Below, piece after piece: positions 1 to 6,647 of a DNA stretch of 7,158 nucleotides; the stretch's first letter is position 1; the number at the start of each line of letters is the position of its first letter. The stretch lies in assembly GCA_002329565.1 (NCBI GenBank), contig DCTM01000004.1, positions 1 to 7,158 of the forward strand, read 5' to 3'. Origin of the DNA: Firmicutes bacterium UBA1440 (lineage in GTDB: Bacteria; Bacillota; Clostridia; Peptostreptococcales; Anaerovoracaceae). A program made the position numbers and the translations under genes. The notes beneath the pieces are model-generated. The model saw only the letters and a program-made list of their open reading frames with translations, ran no database searches and had not been told where the DNA came from.

Positions 1-330
1 CTCGGCGTAAGCTTCGGCTGGTGATCCTATATCGCCGCGTTTGGCATCAAGAATGACATATAAACCGGCGTCTTTTGCGTAACTTATCGTTTTTTCGAGC
101 GCGCGGATCCCGTCTGTTCCGTATATTTCATAAAATGCCGACTGGGGCTTGACAGCCGCGATAAGATCGGCACAGCAGTCAATAAGCCCTCTGTTAAATT
201 CGAACAAGGCATCGGATATCGCGTGTTTTTTTCGCAGAAATTCCGGAATATAGTCAGGTTTCGGATCAAGTCCGAGAACTGCCGGATTTCCTTTTTTCAG
301 AACAGCTTCTATCAAACGGTCAAATGACAT
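1..330 (-). CDS. pyrF: Orotidine 5'-phosphate decarboxylase, N-terminal part (cut by window edge)
   Basis: Decarboxylates OMP to UMP, the last step of de novo UMP synthesis, in the cytoplasm. Only the first 110 codons are inside the window; the reading frame runs open through base 1, so this is an edge truncation and not a broken gene. I translated it directly: it begins MSFDRLIEAVLKKGNPAVLG, followed by LDPKPDYIPEF (substrate-binding start of the barrel), VKPQSAFYE at residues 60-68, and the catalytic motif LDAKRGDIG at 94-102 with D95, K97 and D100. This wording is typical of the longer 'type 2' PyrF (roughly 270-310 residues). The ATG at 328-330 has an AAGAGGG ribosome site a few bases upstream. 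It lies 14 bp after the pyrC stop, so the two are surely co-transcribed. In Clostridia pyrK, pyrD and pyrE often follow; that cannot be seen here. Confidence 0.95.
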   Translation of the reverse strand, partial: MSFDRLIEAVLKKGNPAVLGLDPKPDYIPEFLRKKHAISDALFEFNRGLIDCCADLIAAVKPQSAFYEIYGTDGIRALEKTISYAKDAGLYVILDAKRGDIGSPAEAYAE

Positions 331-344
331 ATAACCCTCTTTGT

Positions 345-1442
345 TCAATCATTTTTTATCATACCGAAAAGCTCATAACCTATATACGGAGAGTTTTTTG
401 ATTTGCTCAATATCATACCGGAATCAAAAATAAATTTCCGTTCGGGGTAAACGGTTATATACATATCCGGTATCTTTGCTCCGATTATTTTCGCCGGATT
501 CTTCGACATCAGTTCACAGAGCCTGTCAAGCGTTATATAGCCCGGACGAACCAGATATGTAACCGCAGCCGCAAAAGCGGTCTGCAGCCCGATAATGCCG
601 TTGGGAGCGGTGTCCGGTCTTCCGCTCTTATCTTCCGCGGTATGCGGCGCATGGTCTGTCGATATGCAGTCGATCGTCCCGTCGCATATAGCCTCGATCA
701 CGGCGTCAACGTCGGCACGGGAACGAAGCGGGGGATTCATTTTTGCATTGACGCCGATACGGGCGGCGTCTTCGTCGCACAGCGAAAAATAATGAGGACA
801 TGTTTCGGCGGTAACCTTTAAACCGCGCGCTTTTGCTTCGCGTATGAGCCGCAGGCTGCCTTTTGTGCTGACATGCGCTATATGCAGCCTGCATCCGGTA
901 AGCTCCGACAGTATGATATCGCGGGCGGTCATAATATCTTCGGCTGCATTCGGTATGCCGCGCAGACCGAGACGCCGCGATGCCACTCCTTCGTTTATAA
1001 CGCCGCCCGCCGAAAGTCTTGTCTCTTCGCAGTGCGAGATGATCAGAAGTCCGAGCCCGGCGCAGCGCCTCATTGCCTCAAGCATGACAGCCGGGTTTTC
1101 TACCGGCCTGCCGTCGTCGGTAAACGCAACGGCTCCGTTCGCGGCAAGAGCCGCGAAATCGCAAAGAGTTTCGCCTTTTTCCGCGACCGTGATCGCAGCC
1201 GCGGGATAAACGGCGCAGTGTCCCGCTTCCGCAGCTCTTTTTTTTATATATTGCAGCGTTGCGATATTATCGGCGACCGGCATGGTATTGGGCATTGCCA
1301 CAACGGCGCGGTATCCGCCGGCTTTTGCCGCAGCGGTTCCGCTTTCGATATCTTCTTTATACTCAAAACCCGGCTCCCGCAGATGGCAATGCATATCGAC
1401 AAAAGCGGGTATAATATAACCGCCGTCGGCTGTACGTGTCAT
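345..1442 (-). CDS. pyrC: Dihydroorotase, type I, trimmed at both ends (365 aa)
   Basis: Zinc amidohydrolase that interconverts carbamoyl-aspartate and dihydroorotate, step three of pyrimidine synthesis. Motifs of type I enzymes are clear: DMHCHLREPG at 16-25 (H18 and H20), FTDDG at 107-111 (D110), ISHCE at 135-139 (H137), HIAHVST at 187-193 (H190), MNPPLR at 235-240 and STDHAPH at 261-267 (catalytic D263). These sit at a constant offset of about 41 residues from the numbering I recall for Bacillus-type DHOase, so the barrel is intact. The usual N-terminal strand segment (about 40-45 residues) is missing; the protein starts 15 residues before the HxH region. A stop lies in frame 15 codons upstream with only non-start codons between. 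The C-terminus is also short: it stops at YELFGMIKND, before the usual last strand, and the segment after NPAKIIG is abbreviated. Its ATG shares one base with the regulator stop (TAATG), implying translational coupling. Confidence 0.93.
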   Translation of the reverse strand: MTRTADGGYIIPAFVDMHCHLREPGFEYKEDIESGTAAAKAGGYRAVVAMPNTMPVADNIATLQYIKKRAAEAGHCAVYPAAAITVAEKGETLCDFAALAANGAVAFTDDGRPVENPAVMLEAMRRCAGLGLLIISHCEETRLSAGGVINEGVASRRLGLRGIPNAAEDIMTARDIILSELTGCRLHIAHVSTKGSLRLIREAKARGLKVTAETCPHYFSLCDEDAARIGVNAKMNPPLRSRADVDAVIEAICDGTIDCISTDHAPHTAEDKSGRPDTAPNGIIGLQTAFAAAVTYLVRPGYITLDRLCELMSKNPAKIIGAKIPDMYITVYPERKFIFDSGMILSKSKNSPYIGYELFGMIKND

Positions 1443-2092
1443 TATTTTATCATGTATCCTTTGTTTCTTACTGTATAAATAAGCTTATTGCCGACAGCTT
1501 CATCAAGCTTTTCACGCAGATAACGGATGTAGACATCGACAACGTTTGTATTGCCCGTAAACTCATAATTCCAGACACCGGTTATCGCTTCGCTGCGCGA
1601 TACGGCGCGTCCCCGGTTTTTATACAGATATTCGAGCAGTTCATATTCACGTTTTGTAAGTATTAAATTCTTTCCGCCGTAACTGACAATACAGTTCCCT
1701 TTGAGCAGGAGCTGTCTTTGCTCGGGCTGTACGGTCCGGTTGTCTTCCGGGACACTCTTCTCCCTCTTTTCACCGGACAGCATGTTTATAACAGCGGATA
1801 TAAAATCAGTTATGAAAAACGGCCGTGTCAGCCATACAACGTTTTTTTTGTCGGCGTCTTTTTCCTGGCTCCTGTATGAATAGAAGATTATATTGTTTTC
1901 ATCTGCCAGCAGTTCCGCTTGTTTTGCATCGATAAAATCGGCATCCGCGATATACAGCCCGTATTTATCGCGCGGAATATCAATCGATTGTAAGACCGAG
2001 GCCTGTAAATTTTTACGTGCAAGTTCCAGAACAAGCATCCGCGCAAAAATCATGTCATCGGATATTATTGCAATTAATGCGTCATCAGGCAT
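1442..2092 (-). CDS. OmpR/PhoB-type response regulator with degenerate receiver domain
   Basis: Predicted DNA-binding regulator of 216 residues. The C-terminal half (about 124-216) is a clear winged-helix effector domain: LTKREYELLEYL, then GRAVSRSEAI, VVDVYIRYLREKL (recognition helix) and YTVRNKGYMIK at the end. The N-terminal half aligns to a receiver: acidic pair D12-D13, putative phospho-acceptor D50 in LYIAD, S72 in place of the switch Thr. However, the invariant Lys of the KPF motif is Arg (TRPF, R90), and the segment between S72 and R90 is several residues shorter than usual. Phosphorylation is therefore doubtful or altered. No histidine kinase is adjacent. I chose ATG 2092 over TTG 2098 because AGG at 2100-2102 is 7 bp from the ATG but only 1 bp from the TTG. 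It follows the thioesterase by 17 bp and overlaps pyrC. Target genes are unknown. Confidence 0.88.
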   Translation of the reverse strand: MPDDALIAIISDDMIFARMLVLELARKNLQASVLQSIDIPRDKYGLYIADADFIDAKQAELLADENNIIFYSYRSQEKDADKKNVVWLTRPFFITDFISAVINMLSGEKREKSVPEDNRTVQPEQRQLLLKGNCIVSYGGKNLILTKREYELLEYLYKNRGRAVSRSEAITGVWNYEFTGNTNVVDVYIRYLREKLDEAVGNKLIYTVRNKGYMIK

Positions 2093-2099
2093 AACCAAA

Positions 2100-2102
2100 C
2101 CT
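2100..2102 (-). promoter_or_regulatory. Ribosome site deciding the response-regulator start
   Basis: Minus-strand context GCAGGTTTGGTTATG. The AGG core is 7 bp from the ATG at 2090-2092, a normal distance, but only 1 bp from the in-frame TTG at 2096-2098. This favours the shorter, ATG-initiated protein. The site is weak, so some re-initiation after the thioesterase stop (2110) is also likely. Confidence 0.55.
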
Positions 2103-2109
2103 GCTTTCT

Positions 2110-2823
2110 TCAGATCTGCGTCAGTTCCAGTATCGCATCAATTCCGATTGCTCCGTTTTGCTTCTCGGTCCTGAAATAATAAATGCTGCCCGATTTCGCA
2201 ATATTTACTCTGACAGTTTCACCGATTGCCGCTTCCGACAGAAAATTAATCGTAATCGAAACCGGGCGCTTTCCCGACATGTCGTCTATATAATCGCACA
2301 GCATGTCGGGATAGTTCGTGTTGTTCATATGACGGTTGAGATCGACATCGCTGTAACTTATACGTCGTTCGCCGGCTGAAGCAAACTTTATATCGCGTGG
2401 CATCCGGATATGAAAGTCGGGTCTGAGCATTTCGTCTGTTTCAAAATTCGGTTTGATTTCCGATGCCCTTTTAAAACGCCTGGTTTTTATATCAAGCAAA
2501 GCCCAGACCGAAACGAGATCCGCTGCCGTCTCACCGTCTTTTAATACTCTGCCGCAGCGATAAAACGACGTAAGATTGCTGTCGCAGGCCCAGCTCTGCG
2601 CAATAATTTTATCATATGCATAAAGAGGTTTGTACAACCGCATATCGGCGCGGGCCAATATAAAAGCCATACCGTTTTCGCGCAGGTATTCGTTGGACGG
2701 GCCCAGGTTATGCAGCTGCAGATTAGCCGCTTCCTGCATATACCGCAATATCGGTGAAGGCCTGACTATACCGTTTATATCAGTATCATGACAACTGACA
2801 CTGATTTCTTCCGACCATTTCAT
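2110..2823 (-). CDS. Acyl-ACP thioesterase (double hot-dog, FatA/FatB-like)
   Basis: Hydrolyses acyl-acyl carrier protein to free fatty acid, ending chain elongation in the cytoplasm. The 237 residues match the bacterial acyl-ACP thioesterase length. The first hot-dog fold (about 1-125) opens with CHDTDINGIVRPSPILRYMQ and EAANLQL, the family's typical N-terminal signature. The second fold (about 150-237) carries the catalytic region SYSDVDLNRHMNNTNY at 156-171; by homology with plant FatB the Asp-Asn-His set is D161, N163 and H165. No signal peptide or membrane segment is visible. It starts 11 bp after fba and has no recognisable Shine-Dalgarno sequence (upstream context TTTTGTGTC), with a stop in frame just upstream and no alternative start, so translation probably depends on ribosomes finishing fba. 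Chain-length preference cannot be read from the sequence. Confidence 0.92.
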   Translation of the reverse strand: MKWSEEISVSCHDTDINGIVRPSPILRYMQEAANLQLHNLGPSNEYLRENGMAFILARADMRLYKPLYAYDKIIAQSWACDSNLTSFYRCGRVLKDGETAADLVSVWALLDIKTRRFKRASEIKPNFETDEMLRPDFHIRMPRDIKFASAGERRISYSDVDLNRHMNNTNYPDMLCDYIDDMSGKRPVSITINFLSEAAIGETVRVNIAKSGSIYYFRTEKQNGAIGIDAILELTQI

Positions 2824-2834
2824 GACACAAAATT

Positions 2835-3764
2835 TTATGCTTTGCCGTTTGAACCGAGCACATTTGCGATTTTATGCGTCACCATTTTTTTAACTTCCTC
2901 GCGGGCAACTTTCAGATACCCGCGAGGGTCGAATACTTCGGGTTCTTTGGCGAATACGCGTCTGACGCCGGCAGTGAACGCGAGCCTTATATCCGAATCT
3001 ATATTTATCTTGCAGACCGCCATTGAAGCGGCACGGCGCAGCATTACTTCGGGAACTCCCTGAGCGCCGTCCATTTTACCGCCGTAAGCGTTAATTTCGT
3101 CAACCAGTTCGGGTATGACCGAAGAGGCGCCGTGCAGAACGATCGGGAAACCCGGGAGCAGCTTCGCTATTTTTTCGAGTATGTCGAAACGCAGACGCGG
3201 CTCGCCTTTGAATTTAAAAGCACCATGGCTTGTCCCTATTGCTATTGCAAGCGAATCGACTCCGGTTTTTGTGACAAATTCTTCTACTTCCTCAGGATTT
3301 GTATACATGGCGTCGTCTTCACTGACATTCACATCGTCTTCAACTCCGGCCAGCTTGCCGAGCTCGCCTTCGACCACCACGCCGTGCGCATGAGCATAAT
3401 CGACGACTTTTTTTGTTATCTCTATGTTATCCTTAAAATTATGCTTGGAACCGTCAATCATAACGGATGTAAAGCCACCGTCGATACATGCTTTGCAGAT
3501 CTCAAAATCTTCTCCGTGATCGAGATGAAGCGCAAGATCGATTCCCGTGTCTTTTACAGCCGCTTCGACAAGAGCCATAAGATACGCGTGTTTTGCATAT
3601 TTGCGCGCTCCGGCGGAAACCTGTAAAATAACGGGTGATTTGTTTTCTGAAGCGGCTTCGGTAATTGCCTGGATTATTTCCATGTTGTTGATATTGAATG
3701 CGCCTACAGCGTAACCGCCGTTGTAAGCTTTTTTGAACATTTCTTTTGTCGTAACCAATGCCAT
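2835..3764 (-). CDS. fba: Class II fructose-1,6-bisphosphate aldolase
   Basis: Zinc-dependent aldolase that splits fructose-1,6-bisphosphate into DHAP and glyceraldehyde-3-phosphate in glycolysis, or the reverse in gluconeogenesis. The 309 residues match the family. Visible sites: GAFNINNMEI at 21-30; LHLDHGEDF at 79-87 with catalytic D82 and zinc ligand H83; VEGELG at 131-136 (E134); IGTSHGAFKF at 176-185 (zinc ligand H180); VLHGASS at 209-215 (zinc ligand H211); and the phosphate-binding NIDSDIRLAFT at 254-264. The ATG at 3764 is preferred over an ATG seven codons upstream (3785) because GGGAG at 3774-3778 stands 9 bp before it and because the family begins MALVTxKEM. It is the first gene of its cluster, with its own promoter. 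A related tagatose-bisphosphate aldolase activity cannot be fully excluded, but the context gives no sugar-specific genes. Confidence 0.95.
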   Translation of the reverse strand: MALVTTKEMFKKAYNGGYAVGAFNINNMEIIQAITEAASENKSPVILQVSAGARKYAKHAYLMALVEAAVKDTGIDLALHLDHGEDFEICKACIDGGFTSVMIDGSKHNFKDNIEITKKVVDYAHAHGVVVEGELGKLAGVEDDVNVSEDDAMYTNPEEVEEFVTKTGVDSLAIAIGTSHGAFKFKGEPRLRFDILEKIAKLLPGFPIVLHGASSVIPELVDEINAYGGKMDGAQGVPEVMLRRAASMAVCKINIDSDIRLAFTAGVRRVFAKEPEVFDPRGYLKVAREEVKKMVTHKIANVLGSNGKA

Positions 3765-3773
3765 ATAAATACA

Positions 3774-3778
3774 CTCCC
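3774..3778 (-). promoter_or_regulatory. Ribosome site deciding the fba start
   Basis: GGGAG on the minus strand, 9 bp before the ATG at 3762-3764. It lies inside the seven-codon extension that would result from using the upstream ATG at 3783-3785, so it argues for the shorter protein. Confidence 0.75.
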
Positions 3779-3823
3779 AAATCATTCTTTGTCGCTCTGA
3801 CAGCGAAACATAATTCTTTATAT

Positions 3824-3852
3824 ATTTTACATCCGCTTAATAATTAAATCAA
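3824..3852 (-). promoter_or_regulatory. Sigma-A-type promoter for the fba-to-pyrF cluster
   Basis: TTGATT at 3847-3852 and TAAAAT at 3824-3829 with an ideal 17-bp spacer, inside AT-rich sequence between mazF and fba. The predicted start is near 3817, giving a 5' leader of about 50 nt. That leader contains a small hairpin (TCGCT at 3802-3806 pairing with AGCGA at 3792-3796 on the transcript). A second possible -10, TATACT at 3852-3857, has only a poor -35. No clear intrinsic terminator separates mazF from this promoter, so read-through from the mgtE cluster is possible. Confidence 0.6.
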
Positions 3853-3912
3853 GTATAATTTAGCAAATATAAATTAAAAAACTATGTCATGTTATCCGAA
3901 GCATATTCTGCA

Positions 3913-4353
3913 TCAGCCCGTGGCGCTTGTATCCGCTATACCAAGCCAGTTTTCATTGGTTTCTTCAGCAGTCTCATTGCCGGCAGGCGGATCAGCCAGA
4001 CCGAAGCTTATAGTTATCGCATCATTTACCTTCCGCATAAGCTCATTATCGAGCCGTCCCATTTTTTCTTTCAGCCGGCGTTTGTCAATTGTCCGTATCT
4101 GCTCCAGCAATATTACGGAATCATGTGCCAGACCGAAGTCTGCCCGTTCCAGTTTGCATGAGGAACGGGGAACCTCGATATGCGTAGGCAGGCGACTTTT
4201 GCCGAGACGGCTGGTTATAGCGGCAGCTATAACTGTCGGGCTGTATTTGTTGCCCACATCATTTTGGACCACAAGCACGGGTCTCACTCCGCCTTGTTCA
4301 GAGCCGACGACAGGACTTAAATCAGCGAAATACAAATCGCCTTTTTTTATCAT
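3913..4353 (-). CDS. MazF/PemK-type mRNA endoribonuclease (NdoA/EndoA-like)
   Basis: Sequence-specific, ribosome-independent RNase toxin family. Residues 1-118 match Bacillus NdoA closely: [52 protein letters not shown] and [18 protein letters not shown]24 and T47 correspond to the catalytic Arg and Thr of NdoA (R25 and T48 as I recall), so activity is probably kept. Two differences stand out: a few extra residues at about 64-74 before the DSVILLEQ strand, and a tail of about 26 residues (about 121-146, Asp/Glu/Asn-rich, one Trp) after the normal end. The ATG at 4353 has AAAGGGG about 10 bp upstream. It lies 31 bp after nnrD, with no room for a MazE/RHH antitoxin, and none is encoded in the downstream gap. 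In Bacillus the antitoxin gene directly precedes ndoA. Confidence 0.92.
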   Translation of the reverse strand: MIKKGDLYFADLSPVVGSEQGGVRPVLVVQNDVGNKYSPTVIAAAITSRLGKSRLPTHIEVPRSSCKLERADFGLAHDSVILLEQIRTIDKRRLKEKMGRLDNELMRKVNDAITISFGLADPPAGNETAEETNENWLGIADTSATG

Positions 4354-4384
4354 CTCACTCTGTCCCCTTTATCAAGTTCTCGTT

Positions 4385-5242
4385 TCAGTTATTCAATATT
4401 TCTCTGAAAGCGAGAGGCAACATGCTTGCGATATCGCCCGATATCATGCCGTATTCGGAAAGTCGATCGGCAGCGATGTCGCCCGCTCTTCCGTGAAGGA
4501 ATACCCCCGCCTTCGCAGAATTTTCCGGTGAAAAGCCTTGCGCCGCAAGACTCGAAATCACGCCGGTCAGGACATCTCCCGATCCGCCGGTGGCCATACC
4601 GGGATTCCCTGTGGTATTAATATATGTGTCGCCGTTATCGCTTGCTACCAGCGTCTCATGCCCTTTAAGCACTGCGATGCCTCCCGTAGCTTCCGCTATA
4701 AGTTGCACAGTATCTGTGCGAGCTTGCTTGTACATTTCCTCTGTATTCATGCCCAAGAGTCGGGCCGCTTCCCCCATGTGCGGCGTCACTATGGTATGCG
4801 GTTTACTCGCCCTCATCAACGGCAACAAATTTTTGTGCGCAACGATATTGAGGCCATCCGCATCTACGACCAGAGTGCCTTTGTAGCATTCAAACAGAAA
4901 TGTTAAAATTTGTTCATTTTCTTCTGCCTCCCTTATTCCCGGACCGATGGCAATCGCATCAAAACGATTGACATCACAAGCCGAAATTTCGGAAAGCGTC
5001 CGCGGCATACACATCGCTTCGGGCTGAGCCGCCTGTATGATAGTGAAAAGTTTCTCGGGAACAGCTGCGGTCACAAGACCCGCTCCGCTTCTTAAAGCAC
5101 CGCGCGCGCAAAGAATCGCCGCTCCCATCATTCCTTCCGATCCTGCGATGATCAGAACTCTTCCGCAATCTCCTTTATGTATGTCCCTTCTGCGTTCCTT
5201 GATGACAGTATGAACATAATTTTTGTCTATTATACCTTGCAT
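4385..5242 (-). CDS. nnrD: ADP/ATP-dependent NAD(P)H-hydrate dehydratase, stand-alone
   Basis: Metabolite-repair enzyme of the YjeF C-terminal (ribokinase-like) family; it uses a nucleotide to dehydrate damaged S-NAD(P)HX back to NAD(P)H. The 285 residues are a single dehydratase domain without the N-terminal epimerase half found in fused proteins. Family motifs: HKGDCGRVLIIAGSEGMMGA at 22-41, GAGLVT at 53-58, IGPGI at 99-103, VVDADGLN at 125-132, TPHMGEAARLLG at 153-164, VLKGHETL at 191-198, and the nucleotide/catalytic loop NPGMATGGSGDVLTG at 213-227 with D223 the expected catalytic Asp. The ATG at 5242 has GGAAGGA about 8 bp upstream. It begins 28 bp after mgtE and ends 31 bp before mazF. 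The epimerase partner (NnrE) is not in the window. Confidence 0.94.
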   Translation of the reverse strand: MQGIIDKNYVHTVIKERRRDIHKGDCGRVLIIAGSEGMMGAAILCARGALRSGAGLVTAAVPEKLFTIIQAAQPEAMCMPRTLSEISACDVNRFDAIAIGPGIREAEENEQILTFLFECYKGTLVVDADGLNIVAHKNLLPLMRASKPHTIVTPHMGEAARLLGMNTEEMYKQARTDTVQLIAEATGGIAVLKGHETLVASDNGDTYINTTGNPGMATGGSGDVLTGVISSLAAQGFSPENSAKAGVFLHGRAGDIAADRLSEYGMISGDIASMLPLAFREILNN

Positions 5243-5270
5243 AAAGCAATTCCTTCCGCTGTAAAAAGAA

Positions 5271-6647
5271 TTACAGCCCCAAAAGTAAGCCTGCCAGCAA
5301 AAAATAAGTTGCCACGGATGCCATATCGGTAATGGATGAAATCATCGGTGTTGCCATAAGTGCCGGGTCTATACCGACTCTTTTGGCTGCAATCGGCAGC
5401 ATGCTGCCGACAACCTTGGCAAATGTTACGATAACCAATATGGCCACGCTGACGGTAAGAGCAATCATGACCGATTCTCCGTCAAGAAAGCATATCTTGG
5501 CGAAATTTAAAATCGATACGACCACGCCGATACCGATACCGACCCTCATCTCTTTCCACATTACTTTGGCCGCATCGGATGGTTCCAATTCACCGAGTGC
5601 TATTCCGCGGATTACGAGCGTCGACGCCTGCGAACCCGTATTTCCTCCCGTTCCCATCAAGAGAGGCAGATATGCGACCAGCACGATGACCTGTGACAAT
5701 ACAACCTCAAATTTGGTGATAATCAGTCCGGTAATCATAGAAGATATCATAAGCACCAAAATCCACGGTAAACGCGTCTTCACATTGTGCAATACACCTG
5801 TATCAAGATAGCTCTTGTCGGAAGCGTCAAGAATACCTGCCATTCTCTCAAAGTCCTCGGTGTTCTCTTCTTCGATAACATCGAGGATATCATCGATTGT
5901 GATGATACCTACGAGGCGGTTTTCATTGTCTACGACGGGGATCGCCAAAAAGTCGTATTTTTTAAATACCTCCGAAACCATCTCTTGGTCTTCATAGACA
6001 TTGACGGCTACGTAGTCGTCGCGCATTATGTCGCGGACCAGAAGCGAGTCGTCCGATACAACGAGCGTCCTCAGCGAGACGATGCCGATGAGTCTGCGCC
6101 CCGGATCTTTGACATAGCACGTATAAATAGTCTCGGAATCCATGCCCACGCTCTTGATATATGTGAGGGCCTCTTTGACGCTGAAATCCGCTCCGAGACT
6201 GATGTAATTCGGGGTCATGATACTGCCCGCGCAGTCGCTCGGATAATTCAAAAATGTATTGATAAGCAACCGCTTTTCACGCGATGCTTTGCCTATAATC
6301 TTGTCAACCACGTTGGCCGGCAATTCTTCGAGGACGTCGATCATATCGTCGAAATCCATCTCAGTTAAAATGTAATCTATTTCCTTATCTGTGATACTGT
6401 TGATAATCTCTACTTGATCGTCAATCGGCAGATAGGCGAACACATCGACAGAGATATCCTTCGGCAGCATGCGGAACAGGATGACCGCTTTGTCAATCCC
6501 GACCGCATCAAGAATCTCCTCCAGATACTCGGCTATCTCAACCGCATTATACTCCAGAAGGATATCGCGTGCAGCCTTGAATTTTCGTTCTTCAAGAAGC
6601 GCTGCCAATTCAGCAAAAACCTCTTCAAATGTTTTTTCTTTCTCCAT
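5271..6647 (-). CDS. mgtE: Magnesium transporter MgtE
   Basis: Mg2+-selective channel/transporter of the inner membrane, normally a homodimer gated by cytosolic Mg2+. The 458 residues contain the full family layout: N-terminal superhelical domain about 1-135 (for example MLPKDISVDVFAYLP at 60-74), CBS 1 about 137-200 starting at GSIMTPNYISL, CBS 2 about 203-262 ending IIEEE-like (VIEEENTEDFERM), plug helix about 263-290, then five membrane helices at about 293-312, 316-345, 365-386, 390-418 and 435-457. The pore motif GTGGNTGSQ is at 332-340, and SSITDMAS carries D441, matching the ion-binding Asp of Thermus MgtE (D432). The acidic residues in the N and CBS domains fit Mg2+ sensing. The ATG at 6647 follows AGAGAGG by 10 bp. 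It heads the cluster with nnrD and mazF and is preceded by a long structured leader. Confidence 0.96.
   Translation of the reverse strand: MEKEKTFEEVFAELAALLEERKFKAARDILLEYNAVEIAEYLEEILDAVGIDKAVILFRMLPKDISVDVFAYLPIDDQVEIINSITDKEIDYILTEMDFDDMIDVLEELPANVVDKIIGKASREKRLLINTFLNYPSDCAGSIMTPNYISLGADFSVKEALTYIKSVGMDSETIYTCYVKDPGRRLIGIVSLRTLVVSDDSLLVRDIMRDDYVAVNVYEDQEMVSEVFKKYDFLAIPVVDNENRLVGIITIDDILDVIEEENTEDFERMAGILDASDKSYLDTGVLHNVKTRLPWILVLMISSMITGLIITKFEVVLSQVIVLVAYLPLLMGTGGNTGSQASTLVIRGIALGELEPSDAAKVMWKEMRVGIGIGVVVSILNFAKICFLDGESVMIALTVSVAILVIVTFAKVVGSMLPIAAKRVGIDPALMATPMISSITDMASVATYFLLAGLLLGL

Noticed and set aside
873..1478. 201-codon plus-strand frame opposite pyrC
   Set aside because: Antisense shadow of pyrC: no ribosome site, Arg/Ser/Cys-rich translation and no recognisable family, while pyrC is unmistakable.
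2093..2098. TTG start giving a regulator two residues longer
   Set aside because: The only ribosome-like AGG is 1 bp away from it; the ATG at 2092 has proper spacing.
3765..3785. Seven-residue N-terminal extension of the aldolase
   Set aside because: The GGGAG ribosome site lies inside the extension, and family members begin at MALVT.
3871..3912. Intrinsic terminator after mazF
   Set aside because: There is a run of six T on the transcript strand at 3871-3881, but the sequence before it offers only a weak four-base stem with a large loop.
3884..4531. 215-codon plus-strand frame opposite mazF and nnrD
   Set aside because: Spans two well-supported minus-strand genes and has low-complexity Ser/Arg/Pro composition typical of antisense frames.
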